Assembly (NCBI RefSeq): GCF_039555335.1
Contig: NC_092647.1
Span: 10,175,274-10,239,273 of the forward strand
Reading direction: 5' to 3'
Length of the DNA stretch: 64,000 nt
Source of the DNA: Amphiura filiformis
Lineage: Eukaryota; Echinodermata; Ophiuroidea; Amphilepidida; Amphiuridae
The notes under the pieces are model-generated. The model worked only from the letters and a program-made list of their open reading frames with translations. It made no database searches and was not told the origin of the DNA. How positions within the stretch are numbered: position 1 is the stretch's first letter; the number at the start of each line of letters is the position of its first letter. This document shows, piece by piece, positions 35,201-47,200 of the stretch. The position numbers were made by a program, and so were the translations under genes.

Positions 35201-38200
35201 TTCCCATTTCAAAACGGCTGCGAGTGTACATGTAGACTATAAAACATGAGGCCCTGATCTTGTAAGCTAGCGTATCCGTGCATGAGTATGTAAACAAAGG
35301 CATATTAACCAATCAGAACGTTGCATACAAAAGCACTAGGTACCCTGCGAGAATCATCAATGGCTGCCATTCATGCATTAAGCAGTGAGTGCCAGCGAAG
35401 ATGATATTTTCATGATCAGTTTGAACATGGAATTTTTAAATATGGCTTTGATTTTGTCAACTCAAAGTTCCTAAAAAGATCAAAGGAAGCAATCCTTCAG
35501 ATCAGAGTATTCAGTGAAATGGAAATTCATACAGTCGTCTCAGGAAGGAGAAAAGCATGCATGATATGCAATTTGTAGTAAAGATTTTCAGTATCGCTCA
35601 CACTTACAGTGGATCATATAACATTGTACGTAACCTCGTCAATGCTTGATATTTTTGGAAAATATTTAATGAAAAATACGACTTTTGGGGGTTTCAGAAT
35701 ACAGTTCAAGTCTGTATAATTTATGTAGGAACGAAGGGGCTAAAATGTTGATTATGTTTTATTGCATATATTCTTTCTAGGAATATCATGTAATTTTTTT
35801 GCTGCCTTCCAAAAGTTCCAAGTTTTTATTTTTGAAAAAGGTTCAATATTCAATTCAATTCAATTCAAGAAACATTTATTTCATAGAGAATAAGATGTGG
35901 GTGTGTGTGTGTGTGGGGGGGGGGGGTCAAGCTTGCATTGACACATTTATTTGCAAGTTAATGTTTATAGGGTTTCAATCTTTTGATTTGGTCCCTTAAT
36001 TGATCCATCCAACATGTATGTGGTGTGATCAAGCAATATGAATCAAAGTCAGAAAATTCAGTTTACAAATATAGGGTAAAATGGGTCAGAAGTTTACCTA
36101 AGAGTACTTTTGTTTTAAAATTACCTTTGTTTAAAATTGTGAAGACTTAACTTTGAACAACTTTTTACTTAAAAGGTTATAGAAACATGGGGTTTTATTG
36201 TTAGTGAAATCATGGTTAATGATCAGAAATGTGTGGAATTTGATTTTAGTCGACATCAGACTCATTTAACTCATTGTAATGTTGATTGCATCAGTCAATG
36301 AATCAACTTAATTTCCATAATCATATTTCGAAAATAAATGAAACAACAACATGTGTTTTTTTTAAATCTGTATATATGTAGGTTTGTATATGACTATCAG
36401 GTAGTGTGGGCTTCATTGCAATGACAGGAAGAATAGGATATACACTAGAATAGGAATCAGGAAAGAGTGATCTCAAATGTCATCCCATCCAGCTGAATAA
36501 AGACAATGTTAATTTGTATATAAATTACAAATTTGACAAAATTTGAGCTGCGTATATTGTATTTAATTTCATAATTACCAATTTTATAATGAGATATATA
36601 GCACCATAAAAATATTTGGTACAAATGAGATAAAAGATGGATACATACATGAAGGTATTTGTCATGTTTCAAGGTAAATCCAGCAGGACTTGATAGACAT
36701 AATAATTCCACATAGCAGTCCTGCTTCATATCCGTAGGCCTACACACAATCTCAGAAATGTAAAAGTAAGTAAAATAAGCTAGCACAATGCACTTTATAC
36801 TGTGTTTTTGGCCTACATTTACCTTCTTTTTGGTAGACATTTACTTATTTAAAATAGTCAAAAAAGCCCAGTGTGTAGGGCTACAATGTACCTGCTAGAA
36901 TGGCTTTCACAAACCTATGCATGCGGGTATGAGAGACAAACATTTTTTGTTTTAAATGAGTAACATGTACTAAATACTGAATCATTTGCATTCTGTGAGT
37001 GTCAGTGGCGAGAAATTTTTCCATTGATTTCGCTGTTCTTGAGTTGCACAGTTTCCAATCAATAAAATAATTATTTTAGCATCTCATCCTAAAATGGTGT
37101 CACAAATATTTTTTTCATGAAAAAAAGACTAATTGACTAATTCAACTACTATTTTCTTTGCCATTTGATTTCAAAAATTGCAGGTATTATGGTGGTAATG
37201 AAGTCATTGACAAAGTGGAGAGATTATGTCAGTCTAGAGCGTTAGAGGCTTTTGATTTGGATCCAGAAAAGTGGGGCGTCAACGTCCAGCCGTACTCAGG
37301 CTCACCTGCTAACTTTGCTGCTTACACTGCATTGCTCAATCCACATGATAGGATAATGGGGCTGGATCTACCCCATGGTGGACAGTAAGTTGGTTTTGTC
37401 TGTTCAGCATAAAGGGGGGGTAGGATAATCATGGTACTCTACAATGCTTTATGCCGTACTCAGGCTCACCGGCTAACTTTGCTGCTTACACTGCATTGCT
37501 CAATCCACATGATAGATTATGGGACTGGATCTACCCCATGGTGGACAGTAAGTTGGTTGTGTCTATTCAGCATAAAGGGGGGGTAATCATGGTACTCTAC
37601 AAGATTCCTATTGCAACAGCCTACATAGGTACTCTGTCGCCAAGGTACCTGACTGGTATACACAGAGTACCTATACAGTACTAATACTGCTATTAACACT
37701 GGAATCTGATGGGTACCAATCATTTTGATACAGCCTGTACCAATGGAATAAGATTAAATTTGATCCATCGATTTGCCTCTGGATAAGATTAGGAGTAAAA
37801 TCTATTTGGAGATTGAATCATGTTTTCTTTATTCATATTCATATCTTTGTTTATTTTTTCCCTTTTCAGTTTAACTCACGGTTTTATGACAGACACCAAG
37901 AGAATATCAGCAACTTCAATTTATTTTGAATCTATGCCGTATCGTTTAAATGTGAGTAACCAGCTTCACTGTGAGTTTGGTAGGGAAACAGCAATCATGC
38001 CAATAAACTGCCTTTGTATGTATGTGTATTTACTCTGCAGGATTAGACTCGTGCATGTGATTCAATACTGTGGAATACACAATGTATAGTAAATTACAAA
38101 CTTGTATTGCTGTATCATGGATTGCCATTCATTAAGTATTTGGTCTCCTAAACAGTTCTTGTAAAGTATATTTGAAAACTATGTCGATGTGCTGTAAGAG

Positions 38201-41200
38201 TACCAAGAAATTAAGTATTCATTAGTTTATGTGCACTTGTTACGTATATATACACGGGGTGGGGTGGGTAAGTTTGGTAAGAGTGCACAGGTGGGGATTA
38301 AACCTGTGACTGTAAGCTACCCCATGATTCGCTGTAGAAGTGATTTTGATTCTCTATTCGCCATAGAAGTGATGATGTACCAGGATTAACTACCATAGCA
38401 ATAGGTTAAAAGAATTTTTGAATATATCGCACTGCACTAGTACATTCACACGGTACCTCTGCATTGAACCATAGATGTCAAAGAACATGGATATAGAATA
38501 TCCATATCATCCTGATTACTCGCACCTGTATTATCAGTATCTTTGAAAAGAGCGGTATTGTATTCAATCTCTGATTGCAGACATACACAGGTGATGAGTG
38601 CAAACTGCTGGTAGTGCAGGGCGATATATTCAAAAATTGTTTTAACCTATTGCTATGGTAGGTAATCCTGTTACATTGTCACTTCTACGGCAAACAGAGA
38701 ATCAAAATCTTTATTGGTGTACCAACATGTCCTTAAAATAACTATAGCATGTCCAGTATCAGATGGAAAATGACCCCATCCACTAATGTGGTTCCATCTT
38801 TCTCTAAATGATCTCTAACAACTAAAGTATGTTCTACCAGTGTCTTAGCTAGCCACCCGTCTGCCCATCATTTTAGACCGGGAGTTTACTCCTGGGACGG
38901 GCAAATTTAATGCCTTTGATAGATGCTACATTATAATTGTAGGTGTTGAGAAAGGCACATATTTGAACTCTTGAACCCTCAATGGGGTACAGAAAGTCTT
39001 GTAATTATTCTAAAAGTCAAATAAGGACAAGCAATTTTATTCAAATGAGGGGAAACCCTCAATTTCTAGCTAAGATCCTGTGTTCTAACATAAGTTGGCT
39101 TCATGACCTTTGACCAATTTGTGTAAGATCAATACATTCGGTGTAGGTCATATTTACTGGACAGAAGTTAGCTCTCAACATGCATCTGGTGAAGTTGTAC
39201 AGATTTATTGAAGGTGCACTGTTCCTTTTATTTGTGTAATTTAACATAAAGATGCATCAAATGGTACATACCGTACTTCCTCGTATAAACGCCCCAGGGG
39301 GCGTTGCATTTTCCAAAGGGGGGGGCATTTATTACTGGCCATTTTAGAACAATAAGTAATTCCTGTTAAAATCATTAGGTAAGCTTAAAACTCACACTGA
39401 AATGACAAACTACGAACTAGAAACACTGACTCTGGTTCACTTCCGGGTTTCCGACCAGATTTTCGCCGATTATCGACGCTATTACTGACCATTGTGTGCA
39501 ACTTGGTAAGCTTACTACACAAGATAACATGGAAATATCGACATTTTTGAAACATCTGGGTTGAAAAAAGTGGTGGGGGCATTTATTTGATGGGGGCGAC
39601 TATTCAAGGAAATACGGTTCAAGTATTTAAATACAAATCAACTTGTTGAAATACTTTTTATTTTTATTCTCTTTTCAGATTGACACTGGTTTAATTGATT
39701 ATGACAAAATGCATGAGAATGCACGTCTGTTCCGTCCACGTATGATCATTGCTGGTTTCAGTGCGTATCCCAGGCTGCTGGATTATGCAAAATTCAGAGA
39801 GGTAAGAATAAGCTATTGTTTTGAAATCCAGTCGTGTATTTATCGCCTGTTCATACTCTTTTAGAAAATAGCCAGAGAAGCTGTTAGAAAAATAGGCTGA
39901 TATATATAATTTGCATGAATATTTAATAATTGCACTCACATGCAGTTTTGCATGCTACTCACTGTGTATTCGACTTTTGCAGGATTGATTCATTTTTCTC
40001 GAAGGTGGGTGCATTGATATTTTCAAATTTTCTAACATTTTTAGAAAGTAGCAGAGATTACAGACATTCTTTGTCATGTACAAAAAAACCTATGTATGAA
40101 ATAGGTTAATTATGCATTGCAGATCCTTTGTTGCTCAAGAGATTGAACACAACAATGCACTCAGGGGCACACATGCATTATTGAGTCTATGAGTATGACT
40201 TACCCCATCCAAATATCTGTTGCAACTTTAAAAAATACTGAAAGTTGAAATGTTATAACAAATGAAATTATCATGAAATGTTTTGTTTTTACTGGCCAGG
40301 TTTGTGATGAAGTAAATGCCCACTTACTAGCAGACATGGCTCATATCAGTGGTCTAGTTGCAGCTAAGGTAATACCAACACCATTTGATTATGCTGATGT
40401 TGTCACGACAACCACACATAAGACGCTACGAGGGCCAAGGTGATTATTCAACTTTATTTTAACCCCCTGAGTACTACCTGCTGATCTAACATTGCCTCTG
40501 ATTGGTCAATTACATGATATCTTCACTTTAATCACCAGTCAGATTGGAGGTTTCAAATAATTCACCCCAATTTTTTTGTGTGGTGAAATTATTCCAACAA
40601 TGTTGCTGATTGATCCAATTGATAACAAATACTTCTTTTTGGCCAATCGGCAGGTAGTTCTCATGTGGTTAAAGGGGCTCTGTCAAATATTTTGAGTTGT
40701 ACAAGTTTTCCGCAAATGTTGTTTTATATGGAGACCTTACACACACATTTAATTAAAAAATATAGTGAGCAGAAATCATTTTAGCATTTCACACAGATCA
40801 TATTGTTATTTCGTCGGCAGAGTGCAACACCATCGTAAGTGCAGTAAAATACAATAGCTGCCATTTGCAACATTTCAATAAATGTACTTACTTTTAACCA
40901 ATAACACTAGAAAAAACACCCAACTACATGTAAAGGTGATATCTTGGGTTAGCTTAGTGGCCATCAGGAAAGTATACAGAACATCAACACTTTATATAAT
41001 GAGCATGATGAGGGGATTGTGCTGCAAACAATAGGTGTTTTACAAAAGGCAGCTATTGTATATTCTACTGCACTTATTGTGCACTCTGCCGATGATTTAG
41101 AGCCTTCCAAGAACCATTGATGGGATCAAAATTGTAATTGGGGTAATCCAGTTGAAATGCATACACCCCTATAGGAAGTGTGAATTTCAAATAGGGTTAC

Positions 41201-44200
41201 CTGAATGGGCTACTTCATTGGAAATCTACACCCCTCTGTGTGAGAGATTAAGGTCATGTCTAATTTGATTTCAAATGGAATACCTTTATTAATTTGGGTT
41301 CTAACAAGGATATAATTTATGCTGTTATTTGATCCAGCATCAGAAAGAGTTTGCCACAAAACATAAAATAGCCCAAAAGAATTGTTGTACATTGTGAAAT
41401 AATCTTCCAAAATTTTATATTCCCAGGGCTGGTATGATATTCTATCGTAGAGGTGTCAAAGGGCAAAACAAGAAAACTGGCAAAGACATCATGTATGACT
41501 ACCAAGCTAAAGTTGATAATGCAGTGTTCCCTGCATTGCAAGGTGGGCCGCATGAACATGCTATAGGAGGAGTTGCTGTTGCATTAAGACAGGTAAATTG
41601 AAGCCTAAAATTATGTGAAAACTTTGATCCTTTGTCAGTAAAGCAACCCATATTTTGTGAAAATCACAGTTTACTTAAAAAAGAAAAAGAAAATCGCAGT
41701 GATTTATAGTGCGCTACACACAGGCACAATGTGTAGACGTTGATCCATGAGCCTCAGCACACTTTACAGGTTATCGCTGACCACTATGGCCCCACATCAT
41801 TCCATAAACCATTTCAACGCAACAAGACAATTAGCAGTAATTTCCTTATCCAGGGTAATTTCAAGCTAGCTCAAATTTTCCACGAGAGCATACTAAACCA
41901 CCTCCCCCTTGCTTGCTGAGCTTCACTGGTCCTGGTGGCTGAACGGATCCAGCTCCCATACTCTTGTTTACACCTTACAAATGCCTACCTTTCTCTTCCC
42001 CTGAACATTGTAAGTACCATATTTATTCCATTAACCGCCCAGGGCGCTTAACAAAGTCATTCATATTTATTCCGCATCACATTGTTCTTTTCATATAGGC
42101 TATGCTTCCAGAATTCAGAGAATACCAAGACCAAGTAATGAAGAATGCCAAATCACTCGCCAAGGGACTTTTAGATAAAGGATACACACTTATATCTGGT
42201 ATGTATAATAATAAGAACAATGATAAAGTTTGTTCGGCTTTTATAAGCCTTATAAGGTAAAGGAGTCGATCCTGTATATGCCCATCTCTCTTTCATTGGC
42301 GATTGGGCCAGACTCCTCCATGTAATGTTGCTATAGAGGGATCGCTACACCTCCTCTACAGCGAGTCTGTTACCTTCCCAGCATTTAAGAATGCCGGTAC
42401 CCATTTAAACACCTGGGTGGAGAGGAGTAATCGAGATAAAGTGCCTTACTCAAGGGCACAACACGGTGGCGTCGCCGGGGCTCAAACCCGCAACCTTTCG
42501 ATTATGAGTCAGTGCCCGTTCCGCTAGGCCACCGTGCTCCCTATGTAAGCCTATAGGGGTCAGTCCATGTCAAAACAGACTGAGTGTACACCCACCCTCT
42601 TGGATTTTGCTCTCCTTTGGCTCAGGGGTACCTTTCATGGACCCCTAGGTGAGGTCACAAGAAAAAAATTTCAAATTCAATTTCGTTTCCGAATGGCGGG
42701 CCATCTAAGTTTGACGACCTTGACCAAAATTGGGAATTTAAGGTGTCCAAATGACAAAGCGCTCTCTTTGAGAGGCATTTTCTTCTTAATTAAATCAGTT
42801 GTGACCCTCTTTTTGAATGTGGTCACTCACTGGCTGTGTCTGAAATGCCTAATGCCAAAAAGATTGATTTCAGAATTTCGTTGGGATTTCAGGGGGGGGG
42901 GGTCAAAATCAGCACTTCGTACTGTTCAATCAAATTATCTTTGATTTTGAAGGACCCATGATAATGTCACAGTGCACTTATAGGTCCTAATTATGTTCAG
43001 AATGGATTAACCATGTGCCAATGTCTATGAAAAAAAAAAAAAAAGAGAAATTTCTAGACCCCCTACAGAATTTTAGGCCCCCTAAAGTGGTTCAGCCACA
43101 AATGGCGCTTAAAATCGGCAAATTTTGACACCTAATAACTTTAGGAGTACACCAGATATGAATTTCTAGTCTTTTGCATCTGAAAGAATGAAGTCTAATG
43201 TTACTAGGAACATAAGATTTGTTTTGTATTTTTTGTGTTTTGATACTAAGTTGATGGTCCCAAAAATCCCAATGTTTGACTAATAATGTACAGGTTATGG
43301 GTACAAAATGTCAATTTCAACATACCCTTTTTTCTATTTTTGATCACTTTATAGCAATTGTCTTATTTATCCTGTTATTACATAGTTAACAACGTCCGAT
43401 TTTGGTGATTTTGGTGTCTAATTATGTTTTCTTGCATGAGAAATACAACTACTACTAGTACTTACTTCTGGGTATGGTTACCACAATTCACCAAATGTTT
43501 ATGCGCAAATATCTCAGGCGTTAAATTTTACTAATGGGAAACATATGAACTTCCTTCTGATACCAAAATCTCAGTTTTGATGAAGAAAGATGGAGGATAA
43601 GGCTGTCAATCTGGTCACACCTGTTTTTCAATTATAGGAGGACAGGCTTGTCTGTAGCTAAGATTGTTTTGTTGTAGATACAGATTTTCTAAATGGAGAC
43701 CTTTTCAAGAGAAATCTTCATTCTGGCCAATAGCAGACTAAACCCCCGCTGCAATCGATTTTTGGAGCCTATATTTTAGACAAATTTCACAGAAAGTTCA
43801 TGAGTTGAGGTATATTTAAATGGCCCCTGGTGGAGGCATCCTAATCCAAATTTTAGCCAAAATCATATAAATTTCTGCTCATTTTAGTCTTTAATTAATT
43901 CTATAACCTTTTTCACAAAAGCAAAACAGGCATTCATGTAAATTAACCAGGTTTCTATTTGGTGGTGTGGAATATTTGGTGGTGTGCAACTTTAAAAAGC
44001 AGCTATGGTTGTAAGAACATCATAAATTACATACCATTTTCTCTTTTTCCAAAAGGGAGCTTTTAATTAGATGGGAATGATAATTCCCATTAAAAACATC
44101 ACAAGTAGCATCTGACAGTGACTGTGGTGCTTAAAAAAAGTATGTGATTTCTACAAATGCTGTAAACATTGTCGATAACAATGGCCTGCCGTCTCATTGA

Positions 44201-47200
44201 AATCATGAAATTGGCGATTGATGTTCGAAAATGCAGGTACTTTATAGCAATTGTCTTCTTTATCCTGTTATTACATAGTTAACAACGTCCGATTTTGGTG
44301 ATTTTGGTGTCTAATTATGTTTTCTTGCATGAGAATACAACTACGCAACTTAAAAAACTGTACTACAAGGAACCAATGACCTCCTTATTACAATATGGAC
44401 GCTTTTGGCAGCCATGTTGCAAAAGAGGGTCATCGGTTCCTTGTATAGTTTTTTAATTTGCTTAGTTGTATTTCTCATGCAAGAAAACATATATAATTAG
44501 ACACCAAAATTACCAAAATCAGACGTTGTTAACTATATGGTCAGAATTCAAAAAGGTCGTTGACCTATGAACATTTTTCGTCATAGCGCCCTCCTGAAAG
44601 GTCTGACACATAACCAACTATACATTGTTGGAATCCTCATGACCATACGAGTAATTTGATATATTACTTGACATAATTGGGAGCATTCTGAAAATTTGAC
44701 CCCCATAACCTGTACTTTGCATGTGCATCGTTGCCAGGAAGTGCATTTTGACCCCTTAAAAATCCATACAGAGGATTAGAAAGTAGTTTTTTCTTATTAC
44801 TTGACTCAAGAGCAACTTGAAATATCAGGATAAATAATACAAATGGCTATAAAGTGATCAAAAATATAAAAAAATATCATACTAAAATTGGCATTTTGTA
44901 CCGTATCCTGTATGCATGGCTAAATGACTATTTTTGAAAGCGTCAACTTAATACTAAAACACAAAAAATACAAAACAAATCTTATGTTCCTAGTAACATT
45001 AAACTACATTCTCTCAGATGCAAAAGACTAGAAATTCATATCTGGTGTACACCTAAAGTTATTAGGGGTCAAAATTTGCCGATTTTAAGCGCCATTTGTG
45101 GCTGAACCACTTTAGGGGTGGCCTAAAATTCTGTAGGGGTCTAGAAATTTCTCATTTTTTGAATTGCTCATAGACATTGGCATATGGTTAATCCATTCTG
45201 AACATAATTAGGACCTATAAGTGCACTGTGACATTATCATGGGTCCTTCAAAATCAAGATAATTTGATTGAACAGCACGAAGTGCTGATTTTGACCCCTC
45301 TGAAATCCCAACGAAATTCAAATCTATCTTTTTTGGCATTAGGTATTTCAGACACAGCCAGTGAGTGACCACATTCAAAAAGAGGATCACAACTGATTCA
45401 ATTAAGAAGAAAGTGCCCCTCAAAGAGAGCACTTTGTCATTTGGACCCCTTAAATTCCCAATTTTGGTCGAAGTTGCCAAACTTTGATTGCCCGCCATTC
45501 GCAAACGAAACGGAATTTGAATTTTTTTCTTTTGTCTTCACCTAGGGATCCATGAAAGTTACCCCTGAGCCAAAGGAGAGCAAAATCCAAGAGGATGGGT
45601 GTACACTCAATCTGTTTTGACATGGACTGACCCATAAGCCTTATAAGGTGGAAAAAAATAAGACTCATAACACAGTGTATTGATATAAAATGTCATGCAT
45701 GCAGTTTTGCACAATGCTCACGCTAGTTGTGCATTGCGTAATGCATGACTGGCGCACGCATTTGGTGAATATATGCGAGGGTGAGTTGGGACTTTATTGA
45801 CACGCGCAGTAACACAATCTGAGTAATTCCTGGCTTATATAAGCTGGACAAACTTCAGTGAAAGCAACGGTGTAACATTTCCATAAAAAATAGATTTGTA
45901 TTTTGTTTCCTCAAAATGTTAGTTTTTACTGTCAGATATGACCCAAACAGATTAAACAAAACAAAGAAAATCGTTATTTAATATAAGCGCATAATGTCGC
46001 CATACTGTCTATCGTGACTGAGTTTGGTTGTTTTGATGTGTTATGACCTTCCAGCACGCTATGTACATAATGTATCATGTATGCGGTCAACTGATATTTC
46101 GATCACAATAATGAAACACATGAAACAACGGCTTAATCTCCGATTTTGTTTGAAATACAGATTTTTTTAAGGGTATATTAGTTCATCAAAGTACATTACA
46201 TTAGTGTAAAAAAATCTAGAAATATTGAGGGCAGGCTTGTGAGAAAATTTTACAATATGGCTTTAAGCTAGCTCAATCAGTAAGGCATTAGATTCCGGTG
46301 CATTGGTGTTCAGCAGGGCATAAGTTTGCACAGCAAAATTGTGACAAAGTAATAATTATGTATAGCAATGACTATTATGTATATGCGATTGTATAGTAAT
46401 TTGGCTGGATTGTGTAGCAAAATGCGATGCGATTGGTTATATTATACCCGGTTATGTGATGCAAGGTCGACCCTCGGCACAATCACTGTTTGTTCTCATG
46501 AATAATTATTGAGCTAACTTGAATTTTTTTTAGACACATTGAATCAGGCCTATTTTTTGTACTTTGCAGGTGGTACAGATAATCATTTAGTTATGGTGGA
46601 TTTACGACCAGGAGGTATGGATGGAGCAAGAGCTGAACGTGTCCTGGAACTTGCATCCATTACCGTCAATAAGAATACGTGTCCAGGAGACAAAAGCGCC
46701 CTCTCACCTGGTGGACTTAGATTAGGTAAGTTACTCAAAGTTTTACATTAGGTGATGAAAAGACTCCTGTTTTATGGGTGGGCTGATGTTTTAAATTTTT
46801 CAGATTTTTTTTTTCTAAATTGTATTTTTGCAATTTTTTGTCTGAAATGATACTAAAAAATCACAAATCTGTAAAAATATTGTTGTTTTTTGTTGCTTGG
46901 TTCACAATTTTCAATCAAAATCAATGGATCCCCTTTGCCAAAAAACAGCTGCTTTTACATTGGGACATTATATCAGGACATCATAAAATAAAGATAGATG
47001 TGTTCATGGTCTACATAGGATGAAAATGACACGTCAGTCAAGTTGCACCAAGTTTGCATTGGGTGAACAAGATCTTTAATTTTGGAATCTTATCATAAAG
47101 ATTTAGTGAGTGTACACTGTACATTAATATATTTGACTTGTCGTCAACAACAATTTGCAAGCATAGCAGAGATATTTTACTCTTCCCAGAATTCTTTGCA

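Larger units (their letters stand above)
42236..45855. mobile_element. TA-flanked MITE copy 3, expanded by nested insertions (SHMT intron 9)
   Basis: The left end AAGTTTGTTCGGCTTTTATA begins 37 nt after exon 9; the remainder (AATAAGACTCATAACACAG to GCTGGACAAACTT) is at 45655-45855. ATAAGCCTTATAAGG, or a near copy, occurs at 42244, about 42544 and 45641, as expected if a SINE and then a long-inverted-repeat element inserted there with target duplication. Confidence 0.8.

Noticed and set aside
36457-36840. 127-codon minus-strand open frame in SHMT intron 3
   Set aside because: AT-rich, Ile/Tyr/Phe-heavy composition typical of chance frames; no domain, no splice partners.
37451-37684. Alternative SHMT exon encoding [20 protein letters not shown]
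   Set aside because: It is the frame-shifted duplicate of exon 4 with no splice acceptor.
42460-42540. Functional tRNA gene
   Set aside because: A and B boxes are present, but the cloverleaf is imperfect and the sequence runs on into a SINE body of about 170 bp.
42567-45668. Open frames in the arms of the 3.1-kb foldback
   Set aside because: The two arms give near-identical peptides from inverted copies; no transposase motif seen, so treated as non-coding repeat sequence.
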